Shown piece after piece: positions 8,199 through 15,062 of a stretch of DNA of 64,000 nt. The notes below the pieces were generated by a model, which was not told the DNA's origin, made no database searches, and was given only the letters and a program-made list of their open reading frames with translations. The stretch is from Caulobacter vibrioides (lineage in GTDB: Bacteria > Pseudomonadota > Alphaproteobacteria > Caulobacterales > Caulobacteraceae): assembly GCF_002310375.3 (NCBI RefSeq), contig NZ_CP023315.3, positions 434,001-498,000 on the forward strand. The letters are read 5' to 3'. A program made the position numbers and the translations under genes. Position 1 is the first letter of the stretch. Each line of letters starts with the position of its first letter.

Positions 8199-9638
8199 AT
8201 GCGCGAGTATACGAAGTTCTATATCGACGGCGCCTGGGTCGACCCGGCCGCGCCCAAGACGCTGGACGTCATCAACCCGGCCACCGAAGAGGTCTGCGGC
8301 GTCATCTCGATGGGCTCGGAAGCCGACGTCGACAAGGCCGTCCGCGCCGCCCGCAAGGCCTTCGCCACCTTCAGCCAAACCAGCCGCGAAGAGCGCATCG
8401 ACATCCTCGAGCGCATCGTCGCCGAGTACCAGAAGCGCTTCGAGGACATGGCCAAAGCCATCACCGAGGAGATGGGCGCCCCCGCGTGGCTCGCCCAGCG
8501 CGCCCAGGCCGCCATGGGCATCGGCCACGTCCAGACCGCCGCCGCGGTGCTCAAGGGCTACAAGTTCGAGGAAGACCGCGGCACGACCCGGATCGTGAAA
8601 GAGCCGATCGGCGTCTGCGCCTTCATCACGCCGTGGAACTGGCCGGTGAACCAGATCGCCTGCAAGGTGGCTCCCGCCATCGCCACGGGCTGCACCATGG
8701 TGCTGAAGCCCTCGGAAATCGCGCCCTTCAGCGGCTATATCTGGACCGAGATCCTGCACGCCGCCGGCGTTCCAGCCGGGGTGTTCAACCTGGTCAACGG
8801 CGATGGCCCCACGGTCGGCGCGGCGCTGTCCAGCCATCCGGAAGTCGACATGGTCTCGTTCACCGGCTCGACCCGGGCGGGCATCGAGGTGGCCAAGAAC
8901 GCCGCCCCAACCGTCAAGCGCGTCCACCAGGAGCTGGGCGGCAAGAGCCCCAACATCATCCTCGACGACGCTGATTTCCAGCGCGCGGTCGGCGGCGGGA
9001 TCGCCTCGGTGATGATGAACTCGGGCCAGTCCTGCAACGCCCCCACCCGCATGCTGGTGCCGGGCGCGCGCATGGACGAGGTGATCGCCATCGCCAAGGC
9101 GGCCGCCGAGGCCCACACGGTCGGCGACCCGAACGGCAATCACAAGATGGGCCCGGTGGTCTCCGAGACCCAGTGGAACAAGATCCAGGGCCTGATCCAG
9201 AAGGGCATCGACGAGGGCGCCACCCTGGTCACCGGCGGCGTGGGCCGTCCGGAGGGCCTGGACAAGGGCTACTACGTCAAGCCGACCGTCTTCGCCAATG
9301 TCACCAACGAGATGACCATCGCCAAGGAAGAGATCTTCGGCCCGGTCGTCTCGATCCTGGGCTACGACACGGTGGATGAAGCTGTCACCGTCGGCAACGA
9401 CACCGAGTACGGCCTGGCGGCCTATGTCTCGGGCGGCGATCCCGAAGCGGTCCGCAAGGTGGCCAGCAAGCTGCGCGCCGGCCAGGTGAACCTGAACGGC
9501 GCCAGCCCCGACATGATGGCCCCGTTCGGCGGCTACAAGATGAGCGGCAACGGCCGCGAATGGGGCGACCACGCGTTCGGCGAGTTCCTGGAGACGAAGG
9601 CGATCCTCGGCTACTCGGCGAAGGTGGCGGCGGAGTAG
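8199..9638 (+). CDS. NAD(P)-dependent aldehyde dehydrogenase
   Basis: A 479-residue member of the aldehyde dehydrogenase superfamily oxidising an aldehyde to the acid. Seen: FITPWNWPVNQ cofactor/active-site region, LKPSEIAP, SFTGSTRAG, general-base Glu245 in HQELGGKSP, nucleophile Cys279 in GQSCNAPTR, and EEIFGPV. An AGGAG site precedes the ATG. It stands alone between repeat-rich gaps, so the substrate is not indicated by context. Confidence 0.92.
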   Translation: MREYTKFYIDGAWVDPAAPKTLDVINPATEEVCGVISMGSEADVDKAVRAARKAFATFSQTSREERIDILERIVAEYQKRFEDMAKAITEEMGAPAWLAQRAQAAMGIGHVQTAAAVLKGYKFEEDRGTTRIVKEPIGVCAFITPWNWPVNQIACKVAPAIATGCTMVLKPSEIAPFSGYIWTEILHAAGVPAGVFNLVNGDGPTVGAALSSHPEVDMVSFTGSTRAGIEVAKNAAPTVKRVHQELGGKSPNIILDDADFQRAVGGGIASVMMNSGQSCNAPTRMLVPGARMDEVIAIAKAAAEAHTVGDPNGNHKMGPVVSETQWNKIQGLIQKGIDEGATLVTGGVGRPEGLDKGYYVKPTVFANVTNEMTIAKEEIFGPVVSILGYDTVDEAVTVGNDTEYGLAAYVSGGDPEAVRKVASKLRAGQVNLNGASPDMMAPFGGYKMSGNGREWGDHAFGEFLETKAILGYSAKVAAE

Positions 9639-9710
9639 GGGTTGCGGCTTCTGCTGAGTTAGACGGAGAGGGCGGGGCCGCGAGGCTCCGCCCTTCTTGT
9701 TTTCGCCAAC

Positions 9711-9862
9711 ACCTCCCTCTCCCATGGGGAGAGGGCCGGGGAGAGGGGGTAAGCCGTCCGCCGGAGCGCCGGCAGGGCTTTGAAACCCCTCTCCCGACCG
9801 CTTCGCGGCCACCCTCTCCCTCTGGGAGAGGGATTCGCGTCGCCCGCCCCCTCCCGCCGGGA
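9711..9862. repeat. Cluster of CCCTCTCCC-type palindromes upstream of DUF559
   Basis: Three successive short palindromes (CCCTCTCCCATGGGGAGAGG, then CCCTCTCCCTCTGGGAGAGG, then CCCTCCCGCCGGGAGAGG) fill the region after the aldehyde dehydrogenase. The middle part is the left copy of the 60-bp direct repeat. Confidence 0.75.
9781..9840 (+). repeat. 60-bp direct repeat, left copy
   Basis: The 60 bases from TGAAACCCCTCTCCC to GGGATTCGCGT are identical, in the same orientation, to 10276-10335. The two copies bracket the DUF559 gene with a 495-bp period. Confidence 0.92.
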
Positions 9863-9933
9863 GAGGGATCGAAGATGAGAAATCCCGATTCCTGTTGTTG
9901 AATGCGTCCAAGGGTTGAGCCCATCCTCCCGCC

Positions 9934-10278
9934 ATGGACGCCACCTCTAACGCTCGCCGCCTGCGGCAATCCCAGACCCTGGCTGAGAAGACCCTGTGGG
10001 GCCTGGTCCGGGCGCACCGGCTGGGCGGGTTCAAGTTCCGGCGGCAAGTTCCGATCGGCGGCTATTTCGCGGACTTCGTCTGTGAGCAGGCCCGGCTGAT
10101 CGTCGAACTGGACGGCGCGGCGCATGAGGGGCGGGAGGACTATGACGCCCGTCGCACCGAGGCGCTCGAGCGGTTCGGCTACGGGGTGCTGAGGTTTCGC
10201 AACGAACGGGTGCTGGCCGATCCTGGCGGGACGGCGGACGACATTCTGGCGGCGCTGCGGGACGCGCGGGGCGGGTGA
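9934..10278 (+). CDS. DUF559 protein, Vsr-like PD-(D/E)XK nuclease fold
   Basis: A 114-residue protein of the DUF559 family, whose fold is that of the very-short-patch-repair/REase-like nucleases. Typical features are seen: LRQSQTLAEKTLWGLVRAHRL at the N-terminus, KFRRQVPIGGYFADFVC, LIVELDGAAHE with the candidate catalytic Asp/Glu, and VLRFRNERV. DNA cleavage is inferred from the fold. The gene is bracketed by 60-bp perfect direct repeats, and its TGA stop is the first triplet position of the right copy. Confidence 0.82.
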   Translation: MDATSNARRLRQSQTLAEKTLWGLVRAHRLGGFKFRRQVPIGGYFADFVCEQARLIVELDGAAHEGREDYDARRTEALERFGYGVLRFRNERVLADPGGTADDILAALRDARGG

Positions 10279-10335
10279 AACCCCTCTCCCGACCGCTTCG
10301 CGGCCACCCTCTCCCTCTGGGAGAGGGATTCGCGT
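10276..10335 (+). repeat. 60-bp direct repeat, right copy
   Basis: Identical over 60 bases to 9781-9840. It starts with the stop codon of the DUF559 gene and ends 11 bases before the next ATG. Confidence 0.92.
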
Positions 10336-10346
10336 AAGCTGTTCTC

Positions 10347-10523
10347 ATGACCGCCGTCCCGCCCCCCGAAGCCCCCCTTGACGAGACTCCGATCCAGCGC
10401 GCTCTGCGCCTTAAACAGGCGGCGCTCGACGCGCGGCCCAAGCCGCCGCGGGGCGGGAAGTTTCAGCGGCAGCAGGCCGCCGGCATCGCGGCGGGAAACT
10501 CCAAACCGTGGATGACCCGATAA
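10347..10523 (+). CDS. Small basic protein of unknown function (58 aa)
   Basis: A short frame encoding 58 residues: Pro-rich N-terminus, an amphipathic IQRALRLKQAALDAR helix, and a conserved-looking C-terminal RQQAAGIAAGNSKPWMTR. No good ribosome site is visible; the ATG is 11 bases after the direct repeat, so it may be leaderless. Its TAA overlaps the next ATG (TAATG), which supports it as a real, coupled gene. I do not recognise a named family. Confidence 0.6.
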   Translation: MTAVPPPEAPLDETPIQRALRLKQAALDARPKPPRGGKFQRQQAAGIAAGNSKPWMTR

Positions 10524-10705
10524 TGGCCGGCCTGAAAGACAAGCGCGGCTTCATCGACAAGGACCGCCTGGACCTCTCCGAGCGCCAGGCCGTCGAGTAC
10601 TGGATGAAGCGCTGGGGCGTGACCCGCGACCAGATCACCGCCGCCCACCGTAAGGTCGGGCGCATGACCAAGGACATCGCCGCGGAGCTGGGCAAGAAGC
10701 GGTAG
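10523..10705 (+). CDS. DUF3606 protein (copy 1)
   Basis: A 60-residue basic protein that matches the small DUF3606 pattern: a short charged N-terminus, RLDLSERQAVEYWMKRWGVT, then a helix DQITAAHRKVGRMTKDIAAEL. The pattern of a two-helix unit around YW-x-x-RWGV is shared with the gene at 10835. ATG at 10523 overlaps the previous stop; a GTG five codons earlier is less likely. Function unknown. Confidence 0.78.
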   Translation: MAGLKDKRGFIDKDRLDLSERQAVEYWMKRWGVTRDQITAAHRKVGRMTKDIAAELGKKR

Positions 10706-10834
10706 CGGTGGGCTGCGCCCGATTTCATTCTTGGTTCTAGCGCGAAATCCTCTCCCCAGGGGAGAACAGGGCGCGCGCGCGGACGGAACCATCTCCGCGC
10801 CTGTCGGCTTGGACTCCGGGAAGAGGAGACCGCC

Positions 10835-11008
10835 ATGGCCGACGACCATCCCATCCCCGCGCCCGCCCGGATCGACGTCCAGGAGCCCGAGGCCGTGCGC
10901 TACTGGACCGACGTGCTGCAGGTGACCGAAGAGGCTCTGAACGAAGCCGTCGACCGGGCCGGGGCGAACCTTGATGCGGTGCGCGCCTATATCGGCGAGC
11001 ACGGCTGA
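10835..11008 (+). CDS. DUF3606-like protein (copy 2)
   Basis: A 57-residue acidic protein (IDVQEPEAVRYWTDVLQVTE, then ALNEAVDRAGANLDAVRAYI) that aligns with the core of the gene at 10523-10705. The AGAGGAG site 7 bases before the ATG is strong. Charge differs between the copies: the first is basic, this one acidic. Function unknown. Confidence 0.72.
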   Translation: MADDHPIPAPARIDVQEPEAVRYWTDVLQVTEEALNEAVDRAGANLDAVRAYIGEHG

Positions 11009-11060
11009 GCGTCCCCACTGAACTTCAGAGGCCAGCCGCGTGAGGTCGATGAAACGCGCG

Positions 11061-11175
11061 CCCCTCCCCTCGATGGGGAGGGGTAGGGGTGGGGTGATCG
11101 CGGCGTCAGAAGCCTAGCGCCGCCGCCATCTCCGCAGTCACCCCATCCCCGGCCCTTCCCCATCAAGGGGAAGGG
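11061..11175. repeat. Inverted repeat of G/C-tract palindromes
   Basis: CCCCTCCCCTCGATGGGGAG with GGGGTGGGGTGA on the left pairs with TCACCCCATCCCC and CCTTCCCCATCAAGGGGAAG on the right. It fills the gap between the DUF3606 gene and the methyltransferase gene. Confidence 0.7.
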
Positions 11176-11249
11176 AGAAACCCGGAGCGCGCCCCTTGCC
11201 CCCGCCGCTGGCCCGGCCCACCGTTCGCAAACGACTCGGGGGAGCACAC

Positions 11250-12782
11250 ATGAACGAGGACTGGAGCGCCGGCTATGTGGTCGAGACCGGCTACACCTAT
11301 GGCTGCTATCCCGAGCTGAACCCGGTGCGGGCGGCCCTGCCGCTGCTGACCAAGGGGCTGCGGGCCCCGAAGATCGAAACCGCCTGCGAACTGGGCTTTG
11401 GCCAGGGCTGTTCGGCGGCGGTGCATGCGGCGACGCAGCCCGACATCGAGTGGTGGGGCTGCGACTTCGCCCCGGCCCAGGCGGTGTTCGCCCGCGACCT
11501 GGTGGCCGCCAGCGGCGCCAAGGCCAATTTCTTCGACGACGCCTTTGACGAGTTCGCCGCGCGGCCGGGTCTGCCGGAGTTCGACTTCGTGGCGCTGCAC
11601 GGGGTGTGGAGCTGGGTCAATGACGACGCGCGCGACAAGATCGTCGCCTTCCTGCGCCGGCGGCTCAAGCCCGGGGGCCTCGTCTATATCTCCTACAACA
11701 CCCAGCCGGGCTGGGCCCTGGCCGGGCCGCTGCGCCACCTGATGAAGCGTCACGCCGAGACGCTGGGCGCGCCGGGTCTTGGCCCCGCCGCCAACCTGGA
11801 CGCGGCCCTGTCGACCATGAAGCGGTTCTTTGACCTGGATCCCGTCTATTCGCGGATCAATTCGGGCGTGACCGACCGGCTGGCGGCGGTGATGCGCCAG
11901 GACCGCGCCTATCTGGTCCACGAATACATGAACCGTGATTGGGTCCCGATGTGGTTCGCCGAGGTCGAGGCGCGGCTGTCCTCGGCCAAGCTGTCGTTCG
12001 CCGCCTCGGCCTATGCGTCCGACCATGTGGACGAGCTGAACCTGTCGCCCGACATGATCGGCTTCCTGCGCGAGCTGCCCGACCCGTCGCTGCGCGAGAC
12101 CTTCCGCGACTTTGCGGTGCAGGCCCAGTTCCGCCGGGACTACTGGCTGCGCGGGGCCTCAGCCCTGGCCGCCGCCGACCAGCGCCGGGCGATCCGCGAC
12201 CAGCGCGTGGCCCTGGCCCGTCCGGCGGCGGAATGGCCCGATAAGGCGCGCGGGACCTATGCAGAGATGGTCATGGGCGGTCCGGCCCACGAGGCGATCC
12301 GCGATCTTCTGGCCGACGGCCAGCCTCGGACGATCGGCGATATCGAGGCGGCCATGCCGGAAGGTTCGACCCTGCCGCAGCTGACCACGGCCCTGATCCT
12401 CTTGATGAGCCAGGGCGCGGTGCAACCGGCCCAGTCGGCGCAGGCGACGGCGCGCGCGACGGGGACCGCCCGGGCCCTGAACCGCGAGCTGGCGCGACGC
12501 GCGGCCGAGGCGACGGATCTGGGCTTCCTGGCGGCGCCGGCGACCGGCGGCTCGGTGGGCGCCTCGCGCTTCCATCAGATGTTCTGGCTGGCCCTGCAGG
12601 AGGGCGGCGGCCCGCGCGAATGGGCGAGCTTCGCCGCCGACCGCCTGGCCCAGCAGGGCCAAGCCCTGGTGGTCGACGGCGCGCCGCTGGGCGGGGAAGC
12701 GGCGATCGCGGCCCTGCACGGCCAGGCCGTCGGCTTCGCCGACACGGTGCTGCCGTGCTGGCGAGGTCTGGGGATCGCGTGA
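11250..12782 (+). CDS. SAM-dependent methyltransferase with regulatory domain
   Basis: A 510-residue protein. Residues 1-270 form a class I methyltransferase: SAM motif I CELGFGQGCS, acidic residue in WWGCDFAPAQ, and DFVALHGVWSWV. The rest is helical and fits the methyltransferase regulatory domain found fused to such enzymes in bacteria. Substrate unknown. ATG at 11250 follows GGGGGAG by 5 bases; an upstream in-frame ATG lacks a site and overlaps repeat sequence. Confidence 0.85.
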   Translation: MNEDWSAGYVVETGYTYGCYPELNPVRAALPLLTKGLRAPKIETACELGFGQGCSAAVHAATQPDIEWWGCDFAPAQAVFARDLVAASGAKANFFDDAFDEFAARPGLPEFDFVALHGVWSWVNDDARDKIVAFLRRRLKPGGLVYISYNTQPGWALAGPLRHLMKRHAETLGAPGLGPAANLDAALSTMKRFFDLDPVYSRINSGVTDRLAAVMRQDRAYLVHEYMNRDWVPMWFAEVEARLSSAKLSFAASAYASDHVDELNLSPDMIGFLRELPDPSLRETFRDFAVQAQFRRDYWLRGASALAAADQRRAIRDQRVALARPAAEWPDKARGTYAEMVMGGPAHEAIRDLLADGQPRTIGDIEAAMPEGSTLPQLTTALILLMSQGAVQPAQSAQATARATGTARALNRELARRAAEATDLGFLAAPATGGSVGASRFHQMFWLALQEGGGPREWASFAADRLAQQGQALVVDGAPLGGEAAIAALHGQAVGFADTVLPCWRGLGIA

Positions 12783-12890
12783 TCACTACTCGCCCCCTCG
12801 GACAAAGCGCCGCATGGCGCAGTCTGGGTGGCGACTGTCATCGTTGTCGTGATCTCCTCTGAGTCGGGGACGCAAGCGCGAGGGACCGAC

Positions 12891-13103
12891 ATGGCGGGTC
12901 TGGACGTGGGTGGCGTTGAACTGCACTTCACCTGCCCGCACTGCGGCGGACAGGCGCCGGCCCGCATCGAAGCGGTGCGAATGCTGCCGGTCATCGACTG
13001 CGACTGTGGCGCGCGGTTCGGCGTCGACCTCGTGGCCTTCGCCGCCCAGGTCACCGCCGCCGAGACCGCAGCCCGCGCAGCGCGACGACGACCGCGCGCC
13101 TGA
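12891..13103 (+). CDS. Small zinc-ribbon-like protein
   Basis: A 70-residue protein with two cysteine pairs, CPHCGG near residue 15 and CDCG near residue 39, spaced as in a zinc ribbon, then an Ala-rich helix and an Arg-rich tail. It could bind zinc and perhaps nucleic acid or a protein partner; no function can be assigned. AGGGAC precedes the ATG. Confidence 0.62.
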   Translation: MAGLDVGGVELHFTCPHCGGQAPARIEAVRMLPVIDCDCGARFGVDLVAFAAQVTAAETAARAARRRPRA

Positions 13104-13126
13104 AGCGCGATTTCTGAACATCAACC

Positions 13127-13154
13127 TTGCCGCGCGGCGGGGTTCAGCTAACGT
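13127..13154 (+). promoter_or_regulatory. Possible housekeeping promoter for the CoA ligase gene
   Basis: TTGCCGC, 13 bases, then GCTAACGT, which partly fits the Caulobacter sigma-73 pattern (TTGaCgS, 10-14 bases, GCTANAWC). It lies 40 bases before the ATG at 13194. Confidence 0.35.
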
Positions 13155-13193
13155 CACTCCCAACAGAACAATGATAACCTAGGGAGTGAGACC

Positions 13194-15059
13194 ATGACGC
13201 CACCCGATGGCGCGTCGCCTCCGCGCGACGTCTCCAGCGCTCCGTTCAAGCCGCTGGCCATGAAAGGTCCGGAAGTATCGGTCGACCGGCGGCCGGACGG
13301 CTCGATCGTCATCACCTCCAACCATGCGCCGGGCGAAGGGCCGCGCTCGATCGCCCACCTGATCGCCGCCAAGGCCGCCGAACATCCCGACCGGCCTTAC
13401 CTGAAGCAGCGCGAACCGAACCACGGTCCCTGGCGCGGCGTCACCTATGGCGAGGCGCATCGCGCGGTCGAGGGCATCGCCCAGTGGCTGATCGATCAGA
13501 AGCTCCAGCCCCACGACAGTGTCATGATCCTGTCGGGCAATTCGATCGAGCACGCCCTGATGACGCTGGGCGCCTACACGGCCGGAGTTCCGGCGGCGCC
13601 GATCAGCCCGGCCTACAGCCTGATCTCGACCGACCACGCCAAGCTCAAGCACTGCTTTGAGAAGGTCGCGCCGCGCGTCGTCTTCGCCCAGAGCGGGGCG
13701 ATGTTCGCCGGGGCCCTGGCCACCCTCAAGGCCCTGGACCCCAGCCTCCTGGTGATCACCGCCGACGGGGCCGGCGAGGGGGCGCTCGCCTTCGCAAAGG
13801 TCGCCGCGACCGCGCCGACCGCCGCCGTGGGCTCGACCCGCGAGGCCGTCGGCCCTGAAACGGTGGCCAAGTATCTCTTCACCTCGGGCTCGACGGGTCT
13901 GCCCAAGGCGGTGCCCCAGACCCACGGCATGATGGCGGGCGTGATCGCCGGCCAGGAAGGGCTGCGCACCGACGTTCCCACCGAGGAGGTTCCCCAGAGC
14001 CTGGAATGGATGCCCTGGAGCCACATCTCGGCGGGCAATATCGGCTTCAACGCCGTGATCTGGAGCGGCGGCACCTTGCATATCGACGAGGGCAAGCCGC
14101 TGCCGGGCATGTTCGAGACCACGATCAAGAACCTCTATGAGGTCTCGCCGATCGTGTTCGGCTCGGCTCCGATCGCGTTCTCGATGCTGGCCGAGGCGAT
14201 GGAGAACGATCCTGTGCTGCGGCGCTCGTTCTTCAAGAACCTGCGCTACATGGGTTATGGCGGCGCCACTCTGAGCAATGACGTCTATGAGCGCATCCAG
14301 GCCCTGGCCGTGGCCGAGACCGGGCATCGCATCCCGCTGACCACCATGTACGGGGCGACCGAAACGCAAGGCATCACCGTCACCCACTGGATCACCGAGC
14401 GGGTCGGGCTGGTGGGCCTGCCGCTGCCGGGCATCCAGCTAAAGCTGGCGCCCAGCGGGTCGAAGTACGAGGTCCGCGTGAAGGGGCCGACCGTGGCGGC
14501 CGGCTATCACAAGGACCCCGAGCGAACGGCGGCGGCCTTCGACGAGGAGGGCTTCTACAAGCTGGGCGACGCGGCGCGGTTCGTCGATCCGGAGGACCCG
14601 GCCAAGGGTCTCGTCTTCGACGGTCGGGTGACCGAAGACTTCAAGCTCGACAGCGGCACCTGGGTCAGCGTCGGGGTGCTGCGGCCCGATCTGGTGGCCG
14701 CCTGCAGCCCCTACATCCACGACGCGGTGATCACCGGCCAGGACAAGGCCTTCATCGGGGCGATGCTCTGGCCTTCGCCCGCGGGGCTGGCGGCCCTGGT
14801 GGCCGATCCTGGGCCCGGAACGCCGCTGGAGAAGCTGGTGGCGATCCTCAAGGACCGTCTGGCGGCTTTCAACGCCTCGGCCGGCGGTTCCTCGCGGAGG
14901 GTGGCGCGTTTCACCATCCTGACCGATCCGCCGTCGATCGACGCGGGCGAGATCACCGACAAGGGCTACGTCAACCAGCGCTGCGCCCTGGAGCGCCGCG
15001 CCGACCGCGTCGAGGCGCTCCACGCCAAGACGCCGGGCGAGGGGATCTTCACGGTCTAG
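13194..15059 (+). CDS. Feruloyl-CoA synthetase-like AMP-forming ligase
   Basis: A 621-residue adenylate-forming acyl-CoA ligase. Seen: AMP loop YLFTSGSTGLPKAVPQTH, MYGATETQG, YKLGDAARFVDPEDP, and EDFKLDSGTWV where most ligases have the hinge GEKI; the FKL-x-x-GTWV variant and the C-terminal IDAGEITDKGYVNQR with its late Lys are typical of feruloyl-CoA synthases. It would activate a hydroxycinnamate as the thioester. AGGGAG precedes the ATG. No hydratase/lyase gene is nearby, so substrate remains an inference. Confidence 0.8.
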   Translation: MTPPDGASPPRDVSSAPFKPLAMKGPEVSVDRRPDGSIVITSNHAPGEGPRSIAHLIAAKAAEHPDRPYLKQREPNHGPWRGVTYGEAHRAVEGIAQWLIDQKLQPHDSVMILSGNSIEHALMTLGAYTAGVPAAPISPAYSLISTDHAKLKHCFEKVAPRVVFAQSGAMFAGALATLKALDPSLLVITADGAGEGALAFAKVAATAPTAAVGSTREAVGPETVAKYLFTSGSTGLPKAVPQTHGMMAGVIAGQEGLRTDVPTEEVPQSLEWMPWSHISAGNIGFNAVIWSGGTLHIDEGKPLPGMFETTIKNLYEVSPIVFGSAPIAFSMLAEAMENDPVLRRSFFKNLRYMGYGGATLSNDVYERIQALAVAETGHRIPLTTMYGATETQGITVTHWITERVGLVGLPLPGIQLKLAPSGSKYEVRVKGPTVAAGYHKDPERTAAAFDEEGFYKLGDAARFVDPEDPAKGLVFDGRVTEDFKLDSGTWVSVGVLRPDLVAACSPYIHDAVITGQDKAFIGAMLWPSPAGLAALVADPGPGTPLEKLVAILKDRLAAFNASAGGSSRRVARFTILTDPPSIDAGEITDKGYVNQRCALERRADRVEALHAKTPGEGIFTV

Positions 15060-15062
15060 CGA

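Noticed and set aside
8124-10034. Very long open frames antisense to the aldehyde dehydrogenase (636 codons), and similarly opposite pntA and pntB (418 and 494 codons)
   Set aside because: They mirror real genes, arise from codon-position bias in G+C-rich DNA, have low-complexity His/Gly/Arg-rich translations and no family motifs.
10347-10523. Assignment of the 58-residue ORF to the SdhAF4 (DUF1674) family
   Set aside because: The family's C-terminal G-P-E-P-T-R-Y-G-D-W-E signature is absent; the C-terminus ends SKPWMTR instead.
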